42,455 bases of DNA from Micromonospora sediminicola (GCF_900089585.1 NZ_FLRH01000005.1:1-42455), one strand, 5' to 3'; positions 1-8,123 are shown, counted from the stretch's first letter. Numbers and translations are program-made. Notes: generated by a model not told the origin, from the letters alone.

Positions 1-1136
1 CCGAGGTACAGCGCCCCACGGGCCGCCTCTCGGGCACCGGTGGCGAAGGTCCGCAGTTTGGTGGCCAGTTCCCGGGCCTGCTCCGGGGTGTGCTGGGCGG
101 TGTAGGGCTGCCAGAAGTCGGCGGCGGGGTCTTCGTCGCCTTCCACACCGGTGACGGCGACCCGGGTCGCGCCGTCGTGGTCGACCAGGTCCATCCACAG
201 CGTCCCGGTGTCCCCGCCGGCCTCCCGCATCGCTGTGGTGGCCACGTGGCGGCGGGTCGCCGGTCCGGCGGCGGGCTGCTTGTCGCGCAGCAGCCCCAGG
301 AGGTTCCGCACGGTGACCGGCAGCTCGTCGTCGACGACGGTCACCTTCTCCCGGGCCAGGTCGGCGTCGCCGGCGAGAAGGTGCTCCAGCCGGTCGGCGG
401 CCCGGCTCCACTTGGTGGGCTTCGCCGGGAGGTGGCCGGCCTCGGCGAGGTCGGCCAGCTCGTCGAGGTGCGCGGCGGCGGTCTCCGCCTCGGCCGGGTC
501 CAGGTGCGGGGCGGCGTAGCCCGTCGGCTGCCCGCTGTCGACGTCCTCGGCGTTGGTGACTGGGTTCCAGCGGTGTGGGGAGGTGCCGACCGCGACGTAC
601 CGGCCGCCGTCCCACGAGGCGCCGCCGTCGCCGTAGTCCATCAGGGCGAGGGTGGTGGCGGGGCCGGCCGCGGCGGGCACCTGGTCGGTGCCGTGGCAGG
701 TGTCGCCGTCGGCGTAGCCGAGCAGGTCGCCCACGGCGGCCGGCGGGCCGTACGCCGTGGTGGTGTCCGGGCCGGTGGGGCTCGTCGACGCGGTCGGGGT
801 GGAGCCGTCGCCCATCAGGATCTCCTTGCTCGCCAGGGTGCCGGCGTCAGTGACCGTGTCGGCCACCTGTCCGTCGTGGTTGTTGAAGTCGGCCAGGGCG
901 GCGCGCAGCTGCTCGGCGGCGGTGGCCACGGCCGCCTGGGCGGTGCCGCAGGCCCGGCCCGCGTCGCGCAGGTGTTCCACGGTGGATGCCTGCATGTCCA
1001 GCGCCTCGTACCGGTCGGCGGCCTCGCCCAGGACGCCGGCGATACCGCCGATCTCGTCGACCCGCTCCCCGGCGGTGGCGATCGCCGCGGCGAACGCGGC
1101 CCGGATCTGCTCCGGGCCGCTCGCGTCGAGGATCAT
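1..1136 (-). CDS. Partial hypothetical protein with N-terminal helical module
   Basis: The reading frame opens with ATG at 1136 and runs off the left edge, giving 378 residues without a stop. Start and upstream stop overlap as ATGA, which supports the start and suggests coupling to the 104-aa gene. The first ~105 residues are helical and carry the landmarks IRAAF, EIGGIAGVL, EAADRYE, EHLRDA, DGQVADTVTDAG and ASKEILMG. Almost the same module forms the C-terminus of the 429-aa protein at 15413-16702. The rest is acidic, alanine-rich and contains no motif I recognise. It is the last seen member of the leftward GntR/ParB-like operon. The function is unknown; the shared module suggests a role with the transfer membrane complex. 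Confidence 0.8.
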   Translation of the reverse strand, partial: MILDASGPEQIRAAFAAAIATAGERVDEIGGIAGVLGEAADRYEALDMQASTVEHLRDAGRACGTAQAAVATAAEQLRAALADFNNHDGQVADTVTDAGTLASKEILMGDGSTPTASTSPTGPDTTTAYGPPAAVGDLLGYADGDTCHGTDQVPAAAGPATTLALMDYGDGGASWDGGRYVAVGTSPHRWNPVTNAEDVDSGQPTGYAAPHLDPAEAETAAAHLDELADLAEAGHLPAKPTKWSRAADRLEHLLAGDADLAREKVTVVDDELPVTVRNLLGLLRDKQPAAGPATRRHVATTAMREAGGDTGTLWMDLVDHDGATRVAVTGVEGDEDPAADFWQPYTAQHTPEQARELATKLRTFATGAREAARGALYL

Positions 1137-1447
1137 CGCCACTCCTCGCGGGGCGGGTCGACGAGCAGCACGTCGGCCTGCCGGTCGCGCGGGATCACCA
1201 CCGTCTTCTCCACGCCGTCGTGGCTGCGGATGGTGATGGCGTCGCCGTCACGGTCAAGGACAGTCCAGGCAGTGCCCCGCGGCGGCCGGGTATGCCAACT
1301 GTGGTCCCAGCCGCGGACCCGGCCGTCCGGGCCGGCCGCCCACGTCGACCCGATCGCCGGGCTGACCCACGTGTCGCCGGCGGCGAGGTCGAGCATGGGC
1401 GCCTCGCGCAGCTGCTCCCAGCCGATGCCGTGACCCTGCTCGGCCAT
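1133..1447 (-). CDS. Small hypothetical protein (104 aa)
   Basis: A 104-residue protein packed between the ParB-like gene (one base apart) and the partial gene to its left (ATGA overlap). It has three tryptophans and ends with alternating hydrophobic/charged stretches (AWTVLDRDGDAITIRS, VVIPRD), which looks like a small beta-rich fold, possibly SH3-like. It has no signal peptide or membrane segment. I do not recognise a family. Its place in the operon suggests co-expression with the ParB-like protein. Confidence 0.75.
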   Translation of the reverse strand: MAEQGHGIGWEQLREAPMLDLAAGDTWVSPAIGSTWAAGPDGRVRGWDHSWHTRPPRGTAWTVLDRDGDAITIRSHDGVEKTVVIPRDRQADVLLVDPPREEWR

Positions 1448-1448
1448 G

Positions 1449-3392
1449 TCAGCACTCCCCGGTCAGGTCGGCCACGTACTCAAGCGTCGCGCCGGCGGCG
1501 CGGGCGGTCCAGCCGTGGCAGACCACGTCGGCGTCGGCCAGCACCGCGCTGGCCCACCGGCACGCCTGCTCGACGCCGGCGGCGGTCAGCGCGTCGTGGT
1601 CGGCGTGGGGCTTGTCATCCGCGAGGAGCAGCCACGCGTCGTCGACCGGGTCGAACAGCAGCCGCCACTCCCCCACCGGCCCGGGTCCACCGGCCGCCGC
1701 GGTGGGGTCGCCGGCGTGCACGGCGAGGTACGCCGGCCGGCCGGGCAGGAGCTGCCCGTCGGTCCAGCCGGTCACCTCGATGCCGTGCCGGTCAGCCAGG
1801 ACCTCGGCGGCCCACGCCTGGGCGGCGTCGACGGCGTCGGGGTCGGTGAGGGGCTCGGCGTACGCGGCGGCCTGGTCGACCTGCAGGTCGTAGTGCAGCA
1901 GCCAGCAGCACGCGTCGTCGCTGTCGAAGGACAGCGAGATCCGCTGCGGCACCGCATGCCGCTCCCCGACGTCGGGCTCGCCCGCGGCGGTGTCGTCGGC
2001 GGGCGGGTCGATGGCGGCCAGGCGGGCCTGCTCCCACTCGCTCGGGGTGTAGCCGGCCTCCGTGGTGAGGCGGTGCAGCCACGCCGCGTCGCTGTGCGTC
2101 CAGGACCGGTAGGTGGCGCGGGCCTGAACCTCGCGGCGAGCCAGGGCCAGGGCGTGCGCGGCGTGCACGCGGGTGTGCCAGCCGGCGCGGCGGACCTTCT
2201 CCCACCACGTGTAGTTGGGTAGGGCCGGATCCGGGCCGACCTCGGCGGCAAGCAGCCACTTGTGGGCGAGTTGCGCGCACTCGCTGCCCGGGGCGAACAG
2301 CCACGCGTCGACGATGTCTGCCGCCGCCGGCGGCAGCTTCGGCGCCCGGGCGGCCAGCACCGCGGCGGCCTCCGCGCGGGCGGTCATGGCCTTGCGGCGT
2401 TCCCGGTCGTCGGTGATCCGCTTCTGCTCGGACTCGCTGCGGTTGTCGGCCTTCTTCGGCTTGGCGGTGCTGTAGTAGACCAGGCCGCCGTCGGTGATGG
2501 TGGCGACCAGGGTGCCGGCGTCGCGGGCCTTCGCGATCGCCTTCTTGCCCTCCAGCCGGTGGTCCCAGTAGGCGCCGCCGAACGTCTTGTACGGGTCGTC
2601 GATCAGGGTGAGGCCCTGCTCGGTGGCCTTGCGGGTCAGCGCCTGGCGGGCGATGCCGCGCTCCCGTTCCCGGCGGACCTCGTTGGCCGCCTGCGGCACC
2701 GTCCAGGTCCGGCCCGGCGGCTTCGACCGGAACTCATAGGTCGCCAGCATCACCTCCTGGTCGCCGCGGGCCGCGTCGACGTAGGCCATCGCCTCGCCGA
2801 CCTCCAACGTGCGCGCGTCCACCGCGGCCGCCATCGTCTCGGGCAGGTCCAGCAGCTTCAACCGCTTCGACACGTTGGCCTGCGAGCAGCCCATCCGCGC
2901 GGCGATCTCCCGCTGCGACCGGCCAGCGGCGCGCTGGGCGGCGAACGCGCGGGCTTCCTCCATCGGGGTCAGCGGCGAGCGGGCGGTGTTCTCCGCCGTC
3001 ATCACGTCCAGCTGGCCGCCCGGGTCGTCGGCGATCGCGTCCTCGCGCAGCAGCACGTTCAGCGTCGCGTCCGGGTCGCCGGCCCAGACCCGGCCGGCGG
3101 CGGTACGCCGGCGGGCGCCCATCAGCACCACCCACTCGGCGCCGGCCAGCTCGGCCGCGTACTGCGGCCACGCGCCCGCGACCCGGGCCGCGGGCAGCAC
3201 CACCGGCGGCTGCAACACGCCCAGCTCCCGGATCGACTCCTCCAGCTCGGTCAGGTCGCCCAGGTCGCGGCGCGGGTTCGCCGGATGGGTCACCACACTG
3301 GCCAGCGACACCTGGCGGGCCTGCATCGGCACCGCGGCCGCCGGTTCGGGCGGCGCGTAGTCGGTGGCCGCCGATTCCACGGAATCCGTCAT
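1449..3392 (-). CDS. ParB/Spo0J-like DNA-binding protein with long C-terminal extension
   Basis: 647 residues. Residues ~27-140 form a ParB N-terminal domain, with the conserved GARRRTAA at 92-99 and ENTARSPLTPMEEARAF near 134-150. Residues ~159-183 are the helix-turn-helix (SQREIAARMGCSQANVSKRL). The remaining ~450 residues are unusual, because plasmid ParB proteins normally total 250-350 aa. Known family members bind palindromic DNA and act in partition or, like KorB, as global plasmid repressors. The gene lies 82 bp downstream of a GntR gene in the same direction. The palindrome GATTCCACGGAATC lies in codons 3-7, which invites an autoregulation or parS hypothesis. The cognate ParA is not next to it in the usual parAB order; the divergent ParA has its own RHH partner. 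Confidence 0.88.
   Translation of the reverse strand: MTDSVESAATDYAPPEPAAAVPMQARQVSLASVVTHPANPRRDLGDLTELEESIRELGVLQPPVVLPAARVAGAWPQYAAELAGAEWVVLMGARRRTAAGRVWAGDPDATLNVLLREDAIADDPGGQLDVMTAENTARSPLTPMEEARAFAAQRAAGRSQREIAARMGCSQANVSKRLKLLDLPETMAAAVDARTLEVGEAMAYVDAARGDQEVMLATYEFRSKPPGRTWTVPQAANEVRRERERGIARQALTRKATEQGLTLIDDPYKTFGGAYWDHRLEGKKAIAKARDAGTLVATITDGGLVYYSTAKPKKADNRSESEQKRITDDRERRKAMTARAEAAAVLAARAPKLPPAAADIVDAWLFAPGSECAQLAHKWLLAAEVGPDPALPNYTWWEKVRRAGWHTRVHAAHALALARREVQARATYRSWTHSDAAWLHRLTTEAGYTPSEWEQARLAAIDPPADDTAAGEPDVGERHAVPQRISLSFDSDDACCWLLHYDLQVDQAAAYAEPLTDPDAVDAAQAWAAEVLADRHGIEVTGWTDGQLLPGRPAYLAVHAGDPTAAAGGPGPVGEWRLLFDPVDDAWLLLADDKPHADHDALTAAGVEQACRWASAVLADADVVCHGWTARAAGATLEYVADLTGEC
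3373..3386. repeat. Dispersed palindrome copy 1 (in parB-like gene start)
   Basis: GATTCCACGGAATC is a 14-bp palindrome apart from its centre. It sits in codons 3-7 of the ParB-like gene. It matches the core ATTCCNNGGAAT found at six other places in this window. It is a possible autoregulatory operator. Confidence 0.6.
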
Positions 3393-3474
3393 GATGGTGC
3401 GAGCTCCTTCACGGGAGTTGAGGGCGTGGGGCGGTCCGGGCTTGGTCGTCAGGGGCCGCCCCCGTCGCTGGTGA

Positions 3475-3804
3475 TCAGTCCAGGTGCTTGAGCACCCGAC
3501 CGAGGGCGGTCTGCGTGCTCGCCAGCTTGGTCCGCAGCTCTTCCAGGGCCTGTTTGAGCGCCGCGGTGTCCCCCGGCGCCGACGGCAAGGCCGTGACGAA
3601 GGTGCCGCGCCCCTGAACCGGGTTGAGCAGCCCCTCCTCGGCGAGCAGACCCTGCGCCTGGCGGATCGTGTTCAGCCCGGCGACGTTGTACTCCTCCTGC
3701 AACTCACTGATCCCGGGCAACGTCGAACCGACCGGCCACTCACCGGCGGCGAGCCGCCGACGCAGGTCATCGGCGATCTCCTGGTAACGCGGACTCCTTG
3801 CCAT
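3475..3804 (-). CDS. GntR-family winged-helix regulator, probably leaderless
   Basis: 109 residues: a GntR DNA-binding domain (residues ~5-75, YQEIADDLRRRL, GSTLPGISEL, NTIRQAQGLL, GRGTFV), then a short coiled-coil tail (~80-109). It has no effector domain, so it is either a minimal repressor or dimerises through the tail. The frame stays open further upstream, but the start at 3804 is preferred. It gives the canonical family start, and a promoter (-35 TTGCCT, 17 bp, -10 TATAGT) ends only 6 bp before the ATG, so the transcript would be leaderless. It is divergent from parA and upstream of the parB-like gene. It probably controls both. Confidence 0.85.
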   Translation of the reverse strand: MARSPRYQEIADDLRRRLAAGEWPVGSTLPGISELQEEYNVAGLNTIRQAQGLLAEEGLLNPVQGRGTFVTALPSAPGDTAALKQALEELRTKLASTQTALGRVLKHLD

Positions 3805-3810
3805 GCCGAC

Positions 3811-3839
3811 ACTATAAGACCTCTGGAACTCATAGGCAA
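3811..3839 (-). promoter_or_regulatory. Promoter of the GntR / parB-like operon
   Basis: On the minus strand, TTGCCT (3834-3839), a 17-bp spacer and TATAGT (3811-3816) form a good sigma-70-type promoter. The start of transcription would fall at or beside the ATG at 3804. CATAGGC at 3831-3837 and its reverse complement GCCTATG at 3870-3876 could be operator half-sites in the shared parA/gntR region. Confidence 0.6.
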
Positions 3840-3972
3840 TTCTGCGCCACCAAAACGGCCAGCCAATACGCCTATGGCCGGACGCGTCGTGGTTTTCGGC
3901 ACGCGTACTTGCCTGCTCTCCTGCCAGCGGAAATGCTGTCGCCCAACAACCAGGAAGAAGGGTGGGTGCGAG

Positions 3973-4866
3973 GTGGACGTCTACGAGCTGCTGCGCGGCC
4001 TCAGCGAGAACGAGGTCGAACTGCGGTGGAAACCAACGCGCGGCGGCCCGGTGATCCTCGCGATCTTCAGCGAGAAGGGCGGCGTCGGGAAGACCGGCCT
4101 CACCAACGGTCTGGCCGCGGTGGCAGCCAAGCATGGGCTGCGGGTGCTGGTCATCGACCTCGACCCGCGCGCTACTGCCACCAGCGAGTTGGGCGTGGAG
4201 AAGCCGGAATACTCGATCAACGACCTGCTCTACATCGACGCCAGCGACCCCAACCCTGTCGATCCGCGCGGACTGGCCGCAGACGCCATCCTTCCCGCCG
4301 GCGAGGGCTGGCCGGATAACGTGCACGTGCTCGCCGCCGAGCGCGCCCTCGGCAACCGGGAGTTCGACAACACCTCCGGCATGGAACAGCGGCTCAGGCT
4401 GTCACTGGACGGCGTCGCCGAGAACTACGACCTGGTTCTGATCGACGTGCCGCCGCGCCCCGGCGGCAAGCTGATGACCGCGGCCGCGCTCACCGCCACG
4501 CACGCTCTCCTGCCGGCGACGCTCGACGAAGACGGCTACATCGGAGTACACGACGGCCTGATCTCCCTGCGACGCGCCCGGATGAACCACGGGCTGCCGC
4601 CGCTGATCGTCGTCGGCGTCCTACGCAACATCGTGGACCGCCGCCGCAGCGGCCTCGCGGAGACTTTTGACGAGAAACTCGCCCAGGAGTACCCGCCACA
4701 CTCCCCCGACGGCCCGCGGCTCCTGGACGCCGCCGTCCCGAAGTACGTCATCCGCCAGGAGTCCCGCAGCGCCCGCGTGCCGTTCACGGTGGCGGGCACC
4801 ACGGAGGCCACGCTGCTCGAACGCGCATACTGCCGGACCCTCAACTGCGTCGCGGAGGTGGCCTGA
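3973..4866 (+). CDS. parA: ParA-type Walker ATPase (partition)
   Basis: 297 residues from GTG 3973, which follows a purine-rich AAGAAGG stretch. The frame is open further upstream, but that part lacks homology character and overlaps the divergent gntR gene. The deviant Walker A SEKGGVGKT is at ~33-41. The switch region VLVIDLDPRATATSELG and a Walker-B-like LVLIDVPP follow. Known ParA proteins bind ATP and non-specific DNA and move centromere-bound partners over the nucleoid. The next gene starts 2 bp after the stop and encodes an RHH DNA-binding protein, the arrangement of type Ib partition cassettes (ParF-ParG, delta-omega). The protein lacks an N-terminal HTH, again as in type Ib. Confidence 0.9.
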   Translation: MDVYELLRGLSENEVELRWKPTRGGPVILAIFSEKGGVGKTGLTNGLAAVAAKHGLRVLVIDLDPRATATSELGVEKPEYSINDLLYIDASDPNPVDPRGLAADAILPAGEGWPDNVHVLAAERALGNREFDNTSGMEQRLRLSLDGVAENYDLVLIDVPPRPGGKLMTAAALTATHALLPATLDEDGYIGVHDGLISLRRARMNHGLPPLIVVGVLRNIVDRRRSGLAETFDEKLAQEYPPHSPDGPRLLDAAVPKYVIRQESRSARVPFTVAGTTEATLLERAYCRTLNCVAEVA

Positions 4867-4868
4867 CC

Positions 4869-5540
4869 ATGAGCAAGCTCCTGGGACAAGCACGCGGGCG
4901 AGCCCTCCAGCGCGCCGGTGACGCGGAACGAGACCCCGCCGAAACTGCTGTCACCACCGCCAGCAAGCCGACAAGCACTACCGCAAGCCAAGTGGGCAGC
5001 GAACAGGCGAGCGTTAAGGCTGCCTCTAAGGCAAGCAACACAGAAGGCCAGTTAGACAGCAAAGAAGCCGGCGTTATAGACAGCGTCTCGGCAAGCTATA
5101 GCGCGAGCGTAAATACCAGCAATTTCGCTAGCGGGAAAGCTGGCAACAGTGCCAGCGATTCCGGCAGCAATGCCGCTGGCGTAGCCGCTGGCCAAGATGC
5201 AATACGTTCAGCAAGCACCACAGCTAGCGCATCCGCCAGCGCACCCGCCAGCGCCGATGCAAGCAGCGAACACTGGACCGCCCACACCGGAGCCAGCACC
5301 AGTGCAAGCCGCAGCGCTGGCAAAACCGCCAGCCTTTCCGCCAGCAGAAAGGAGCGGCCAGGGCGCCGACGTGGCCGCCCACGCGGCCCGCAACGGGTAG
5401 CTCTTTCCGTACGGATCCTGACCGAGGTTGACGACGCGCTAACTCTGGCAGTGGAACGCAGCGGCCTGGGACCGCAAGAGATCGTCGAATCCGCTCTCAC
5501 TGAGTGGATGAGCCGCCACGGCTACAACCGGGCCGGCTAA
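4869..5540 (+). CDS. ParA partner: RHH protein with tetrapeptide-repeat region
   Basis: 223 residues. Residues ~31-159 are a serine/alanine-rich region with a 4-residue rhythm (S-x-x-A). A basic linker (RPGRRRGRPRGPQR) leads to a ribbon-helix-helix-like domain at ~176-214 (VALSVRILTEVDDAL, LGPQEIVESALTEWM). RHH proteins behind small ParA proteins usually bind centromeres and stimulate the ATPase. The repeat region uses codons foreign to the window (ata, tta, gta, aat, aaa), while serine is almost always agc preceded by gcn, so the periodicity exists at the DNA level. The gene starts 2 bp after parA and converges with the 668-aa gene with a 4-base overlap. Alternative: a disordered linker under protein-level selection only. 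Confidence 0.85.
   Translation: MSKLLGQARGRALQRAGDAERDPAETAVTTASKPTSTTASQVGSEQASVKAASKASNTEGQLDSKEAGVIDSVSASYSASVNTSNFASGKAGNSASDSGSNAAGVAAGQDAIRSASTTASASASAPASADASSEHWTAHTGASTSASRSAGKTASLSASRKERPGRRRGRPRGPQRVALSVRILTEVDDALTLAVERSGLGPQEIVESALTEWMSRHGYNRAG
4959..5345 (+). repeat. 12-bp periodic GCNRGC array inside the RHH gene
   Basis: About 33 registers of a hexamer at strict 12-bp spacing. There is one 3-bp slip, between 5283 and 5292. Examples: GCCAGC 4959, GCAAGC 4983, GCGAGC 5007, GCTAGC 5127, GCTGGC 5139, GCCAGC 5151, GCTAGC 5223, GCCAGC 5235 and 5247, GCAAGC 5259, GCCAGC 5328 and 5340. GCTGGC and GCCAGC are reverse complements and GCTAGC is a palindrome. The six bases between hexamers vary freely, including amino-acid changes. 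Confidence 0.85.
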
Positions 5541-7543
5541 GCGCGATCGAGGCCAGGCGGAAGGCCGGCGCCGGGCTGGGTGACCTCGGGCCAGTCGCAC
5601 TCGGCCGCCGCGACGTCGAGTAGTGCGGCCCGCTCGACGCGGCGCAGGTGCCCGGAGGTGCGGGCGCGGATCGCGGCGAGCGCGGCCTCGGCGGCCGGGC
5701 TGCGCCGTCCTGGCCAGGCCGCCTCCCACGCGCGATCGTCGTCGCCGGCGCGGGCGGCGTCCTGGTGCTCGCGCTGCGCGGCGGCCTGCGCGGCGACCAG
5801 TGCCCGCCGGTGCTCGGCGTGCCGGCGGGCCGGGTACGGCGGCGCGGCCGGGCCGGTCAGCGTTTCCTCGAGCACCGCCCGCAGGTACGCCACCGGGTCA
5901 CGCGGCTGGGCCAGCAACGGCCGCGACCGGACCTGGCGGACCCAGGCGTCGAACGCCTCGGCCGTCCAGTCGCGGCCGAGCGCGCCGCCCAGCGTCGCCG
6001 CGATCCGGGGCAGGGAAGCCGAGCGCAGCCAGACCCACCGGTCCTGGAAGGCCCGTGCGAGCTCGTACGCCCACCCGGCCCACTCTGGACGTGGCCGGGG
6101 CGGTCGTGACGCGCCACGCGCCCTCTCGGGCGGCCTAGGACGCCGCACAGAGCGCGGCCCGGCGAATCCGCGATCGACTCCGGTTCTCGTTGATGAGCGC
6201 GAAGCGCCGCCTTCCCTCCGGCTTTGCCGGCCGTTCGACGGGGCGAACGTGATCGACGGTGAGATCAGCAGACCCCGAGACAAGCTGGAGTAAACACTCA
6301 TAGTTGAAGACACCGTGTGGGGGGTGCGGAAATTCGTGGCCTGGTCACGGGCGTGATCGCGGGCGGCGGCGACCGCTTGGCGCATCTGCTGGCGGCGTAC
6401 CCGCTCGCGGTAGTCGACCCAGCCGCCGGCGCGAGCCTCGAGTGCGTCGACGCGCTCCTGGGCGGCGGCGAGCAGACCGCGGGCGTGCTCCAGCAGGTCG
6501 GCCAGGACGTCCAGGGCGTCGGCGAGGTGCGCGGTTTGGGCGGCCGGGTTGCCGCGGTGCAGCGGGGTGATGTCGAAGACGGCGCGCGCCTGGGCGCGGC
6601 CGGTGGCGCACCGCTCGGCGTAGGACAGCCGGCGGCCCTGCTCGGTGCGGGTGCACCAGCCGAGGGCCTCGGCGCGGCGCCAGGCGTCGGTGACCGGGCG
6701 GGTGGAGTCGCAGCCGGCCAGCTCCGCGGTCGCGGCGCGGCCGGGCATGGCGCGGCGCCCGGAGCGGCGGTCGGCGTTGACGGCCATGACGGCGGTGACC
6801 CGGCCCAGCGCGGAGCGGCGCCCGCGGCGGCTGACGCGGGCGGCGCTGTCGCGGGCAAGCAGGTCCGCCAGCAGCCACACCGGCCGGCCCCAGCTGTCGC
6901 CGGCGTGAAACGCGGCCAGGGTCTCGGTGAGCCGGTCAATCCAGGCGGTCAGCTCGTCGACGCGCTCGCGGGCCTCGGCCGTCTCGGCGAGCTGCGTGAA
7001 CCGCACCGCGACGGCGGCGGCCTCCAGTACCTGGGCGTGCTCGTGGTCGATGCGGGGCTGCGCCAGCCACGAGTACCCGCACAACCAGCACGTCGGCACG
7101 GGCTCCGGCTCGCCGCACGCCGCGCACCCGTCCGGCTCGTCGACGTCCAGGCGCTCGCGCAGCTCGGCCACCAGCCGGCGGCGTCGCGCAGCCTCACCGC
7201 GGTCGGTGCGGGCTCGCCAGCACGACCAGCACAGCGCGTCGGAGTCCGCGCCCTCGCGGGGCAGGCCCTGCTTGTCGCGGCCGGCGGCGGCGCAGGACAC
7301 GCACGGGGTCTGCACACCGGTGGGGTAGACGGGCCGGCGACGGGCACCGGGTGGGGCGGCCAGGCGGGTCTGCCCGGCGCGGGTGGTCTCCACGAGCAGC
7401 CGCTCGTCGACCAGGTGCGTGCGGCAGCGGCGCTGTCCGGCGACCACGAGCGCGACCGCGCCGGTGGCGTAGCAGTCGGGGCAGTACCCGAGCGCCGCCA
7501 CCCGGTCGGCGGACAACGCGCTCTGGTGCGGTGCCGTGATCAT
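5537..7543 (-). CDS. Large zinc-finger protein, possibly replication-associated; internal anomaly
   Basis: 668 residues from ATG 7543. The N-terminus has three four-ligand zinc sites: C21/C24/C40/H43, C81/C84/C105/C108 and C140/C143/C152/C155. A helical middle follows, and the C-terminal ~185 residues (RIAATLGGALGRDW, DPVAYLRAVLEE) resemble the end of replication-type proteins of actinobacterial elements. This resemblance is only an impression. Residues ~409-478 (DNA 6110-6320) differ sharply in composition and codon use, start at a run of six G (6319-6324), and read more naturally in another frame that stops at a TAG. The gene may therefore be frameshifted, interrupted by an insertion, or two genes. 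It converges on the RHH gene. Confidence 0.7.
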   Translation of the reverse strand: MITAPHQSALSADRVAALGYCPDCYATGAVALVVAGQRRCRTHLVDERLLVETTRAGQTRLAAPPGARRRPVYPTGVQTPCVSCAAAGRDKQGLPREGADSDALCWSCWRARTDRGEAARRRRLVAELRERLDVDEPDGCAACGEPEPVPTCWLCGYSWLAQPRIDHEHAQVLEAAAVAVRFTQLAETAEARERVDELTAWIDRLTETLAAFHAGDSWGRPVWLLADLLARDSAARVSRRGRRSALGRVTAVMAVNADRRSGRRAMPGRAATAELAGCDSTRPVTDAWRRAEALGWCTRTEQGRRLSYAERCATGRAQARAVFDITPLHRGNPAAQTAHLADALDVLADLLEHARGLLAAAQERVDALEARAGGWVDYRERVRRQQMRQAVAAARDHARDQATNFRTPHTVSSTMSVYSSLSRGLLISPSITFAPSNGRQSRREGGASRSSTRTGVDRGFAGPRSVRRPRPPERARGASRPPRPRPEWAGWAYELARAFQDRWVWLRSASLPRIAATLGGALGRDWTAEAFDAWVRQVRSRPLLAQPRDPVAYLRAVLEETLTGPAAPPYPARRHAEHRRALVAAQAAAQREHQDAARAGDDDRAWEAAWPGRRSPAAEAALAAIRARTSGHLRRVERAALLDVAAAECDWPEVTQPGAGLPPGLDRA

Positions 7544-7755
7544 CGCGGCACCGTCGCAGACCGGACGGGCTTACGCCCCGCGCCAAGATCAACGACAGCG
7601 GGTCGCCCCGCCGAACGGCGGAAAGGCAACCCTGTGTGTCGGGGTGAGGTGCGTAGGGTCACCGGACCACCGCCGGTGGTTGGTGACGTGGGGGGCCGGC
7701 TGGGCGCAAGCAGGCGCCGTCGCGACACGCGGTAAACGAGTCGAGAGACAAGAGT

Positions 7756-7778
7756 GCACCCAGCCCGAAGGTGGGTGC
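7756..7778 (+). other. Hairpin (7-bp stem)
   Basis: GCACCCA (7756-7762) and TGGGTGC (7772-7778) form a perfect 7-bp stem with a 9-nt loop, 23 bp before a longer stem-loop. Confidence 0.5.
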
Positions 7779-7801
7779 TATGGTGTCCTCCGAGCTTGGT
7801 A

Positions 7802-7853
7802 AGAGCCTCAGACCCTCCACTCGCGGCCAAACGAAAGAGGGGTTTGGGGCTCT
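7802..7853 (+). terminator. Long stem-loop, terminator or structured RNA
   Basis: The 5' arm 7802-7816 (starts AGAGCC) pairs with 7839-7853 (ends GGCTCT) in 15 consecutive pairs, three of them G-U, around a 22-nt loop. CTTGCTGTCT follows, too weak a T-tract to be a textbook terminator. G-U pairs form only in the RNA read from the plus strand, which favours a plus-strand transcript. Confidence 0.5.
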
Positions 7854-8123
7854 CTTGCTGTCTGCAGTTAGGGGTTGAGCGCGGGCGCTCCCTCAAGATC
7901 GAATTCGGCGCGGTAGGCGCGTGACCCGTGGATCTTACGGTGACTTTCGCGCCGGCAGGGGTCCCAACACGCGTGGCCGCCGTTAGTCCTGTGTGGATCT
8001 CGAACAGGATTGGACACATATCGGGATGAGTCGGGCTACCTTGCTCGGAACGGGTTTTCGGGCACGGGCGTGGTGACGGGCGGCCCGGTGCGGCGGGCCG
8101 CCCGTACGCGTCGTGAAGGGCTC

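Larger units (their letters stand above)
7544..8123. other. 580-bp non-coding region with strong hairpins
   Basis: No convincing gene: the open frames here lack ribosome sites and have poor codon bias. It holds two hairpins (7756-7778, 7802-7853), then about 270 bp in which I recognise nothing. It lies between the start of the zinc-finger gene and the end of the transfer operon, a place where a replication origin or a regulatory RNA would fit. Confidence 0.5.

Noticed and set aside
90..1433. Long plus-strand open frames opposite the first two genes
   Set aside because: They are GC-rich shadow frames with proline/glycine/arginine-heavy translations, no ribosome site and no motif; the minus-strand genes explain the region. 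The same holds for the other long antisense frames throughout the window.
4959..5345. CRISPR array
   Set aside because: The period is 12 bp and the repeat only 6 bp, inside a coding frame, with no cas genes in the window.
7780..7853. tRNA gene suggested by GAGCTTGGTAAGAGC, which resembles a D-arm
   Set aside because: No anticodon arm, T-arm (GGTTCGAATCC type) or acceptor pairing can be drawn; the bases form a simple long stem-loop instead.
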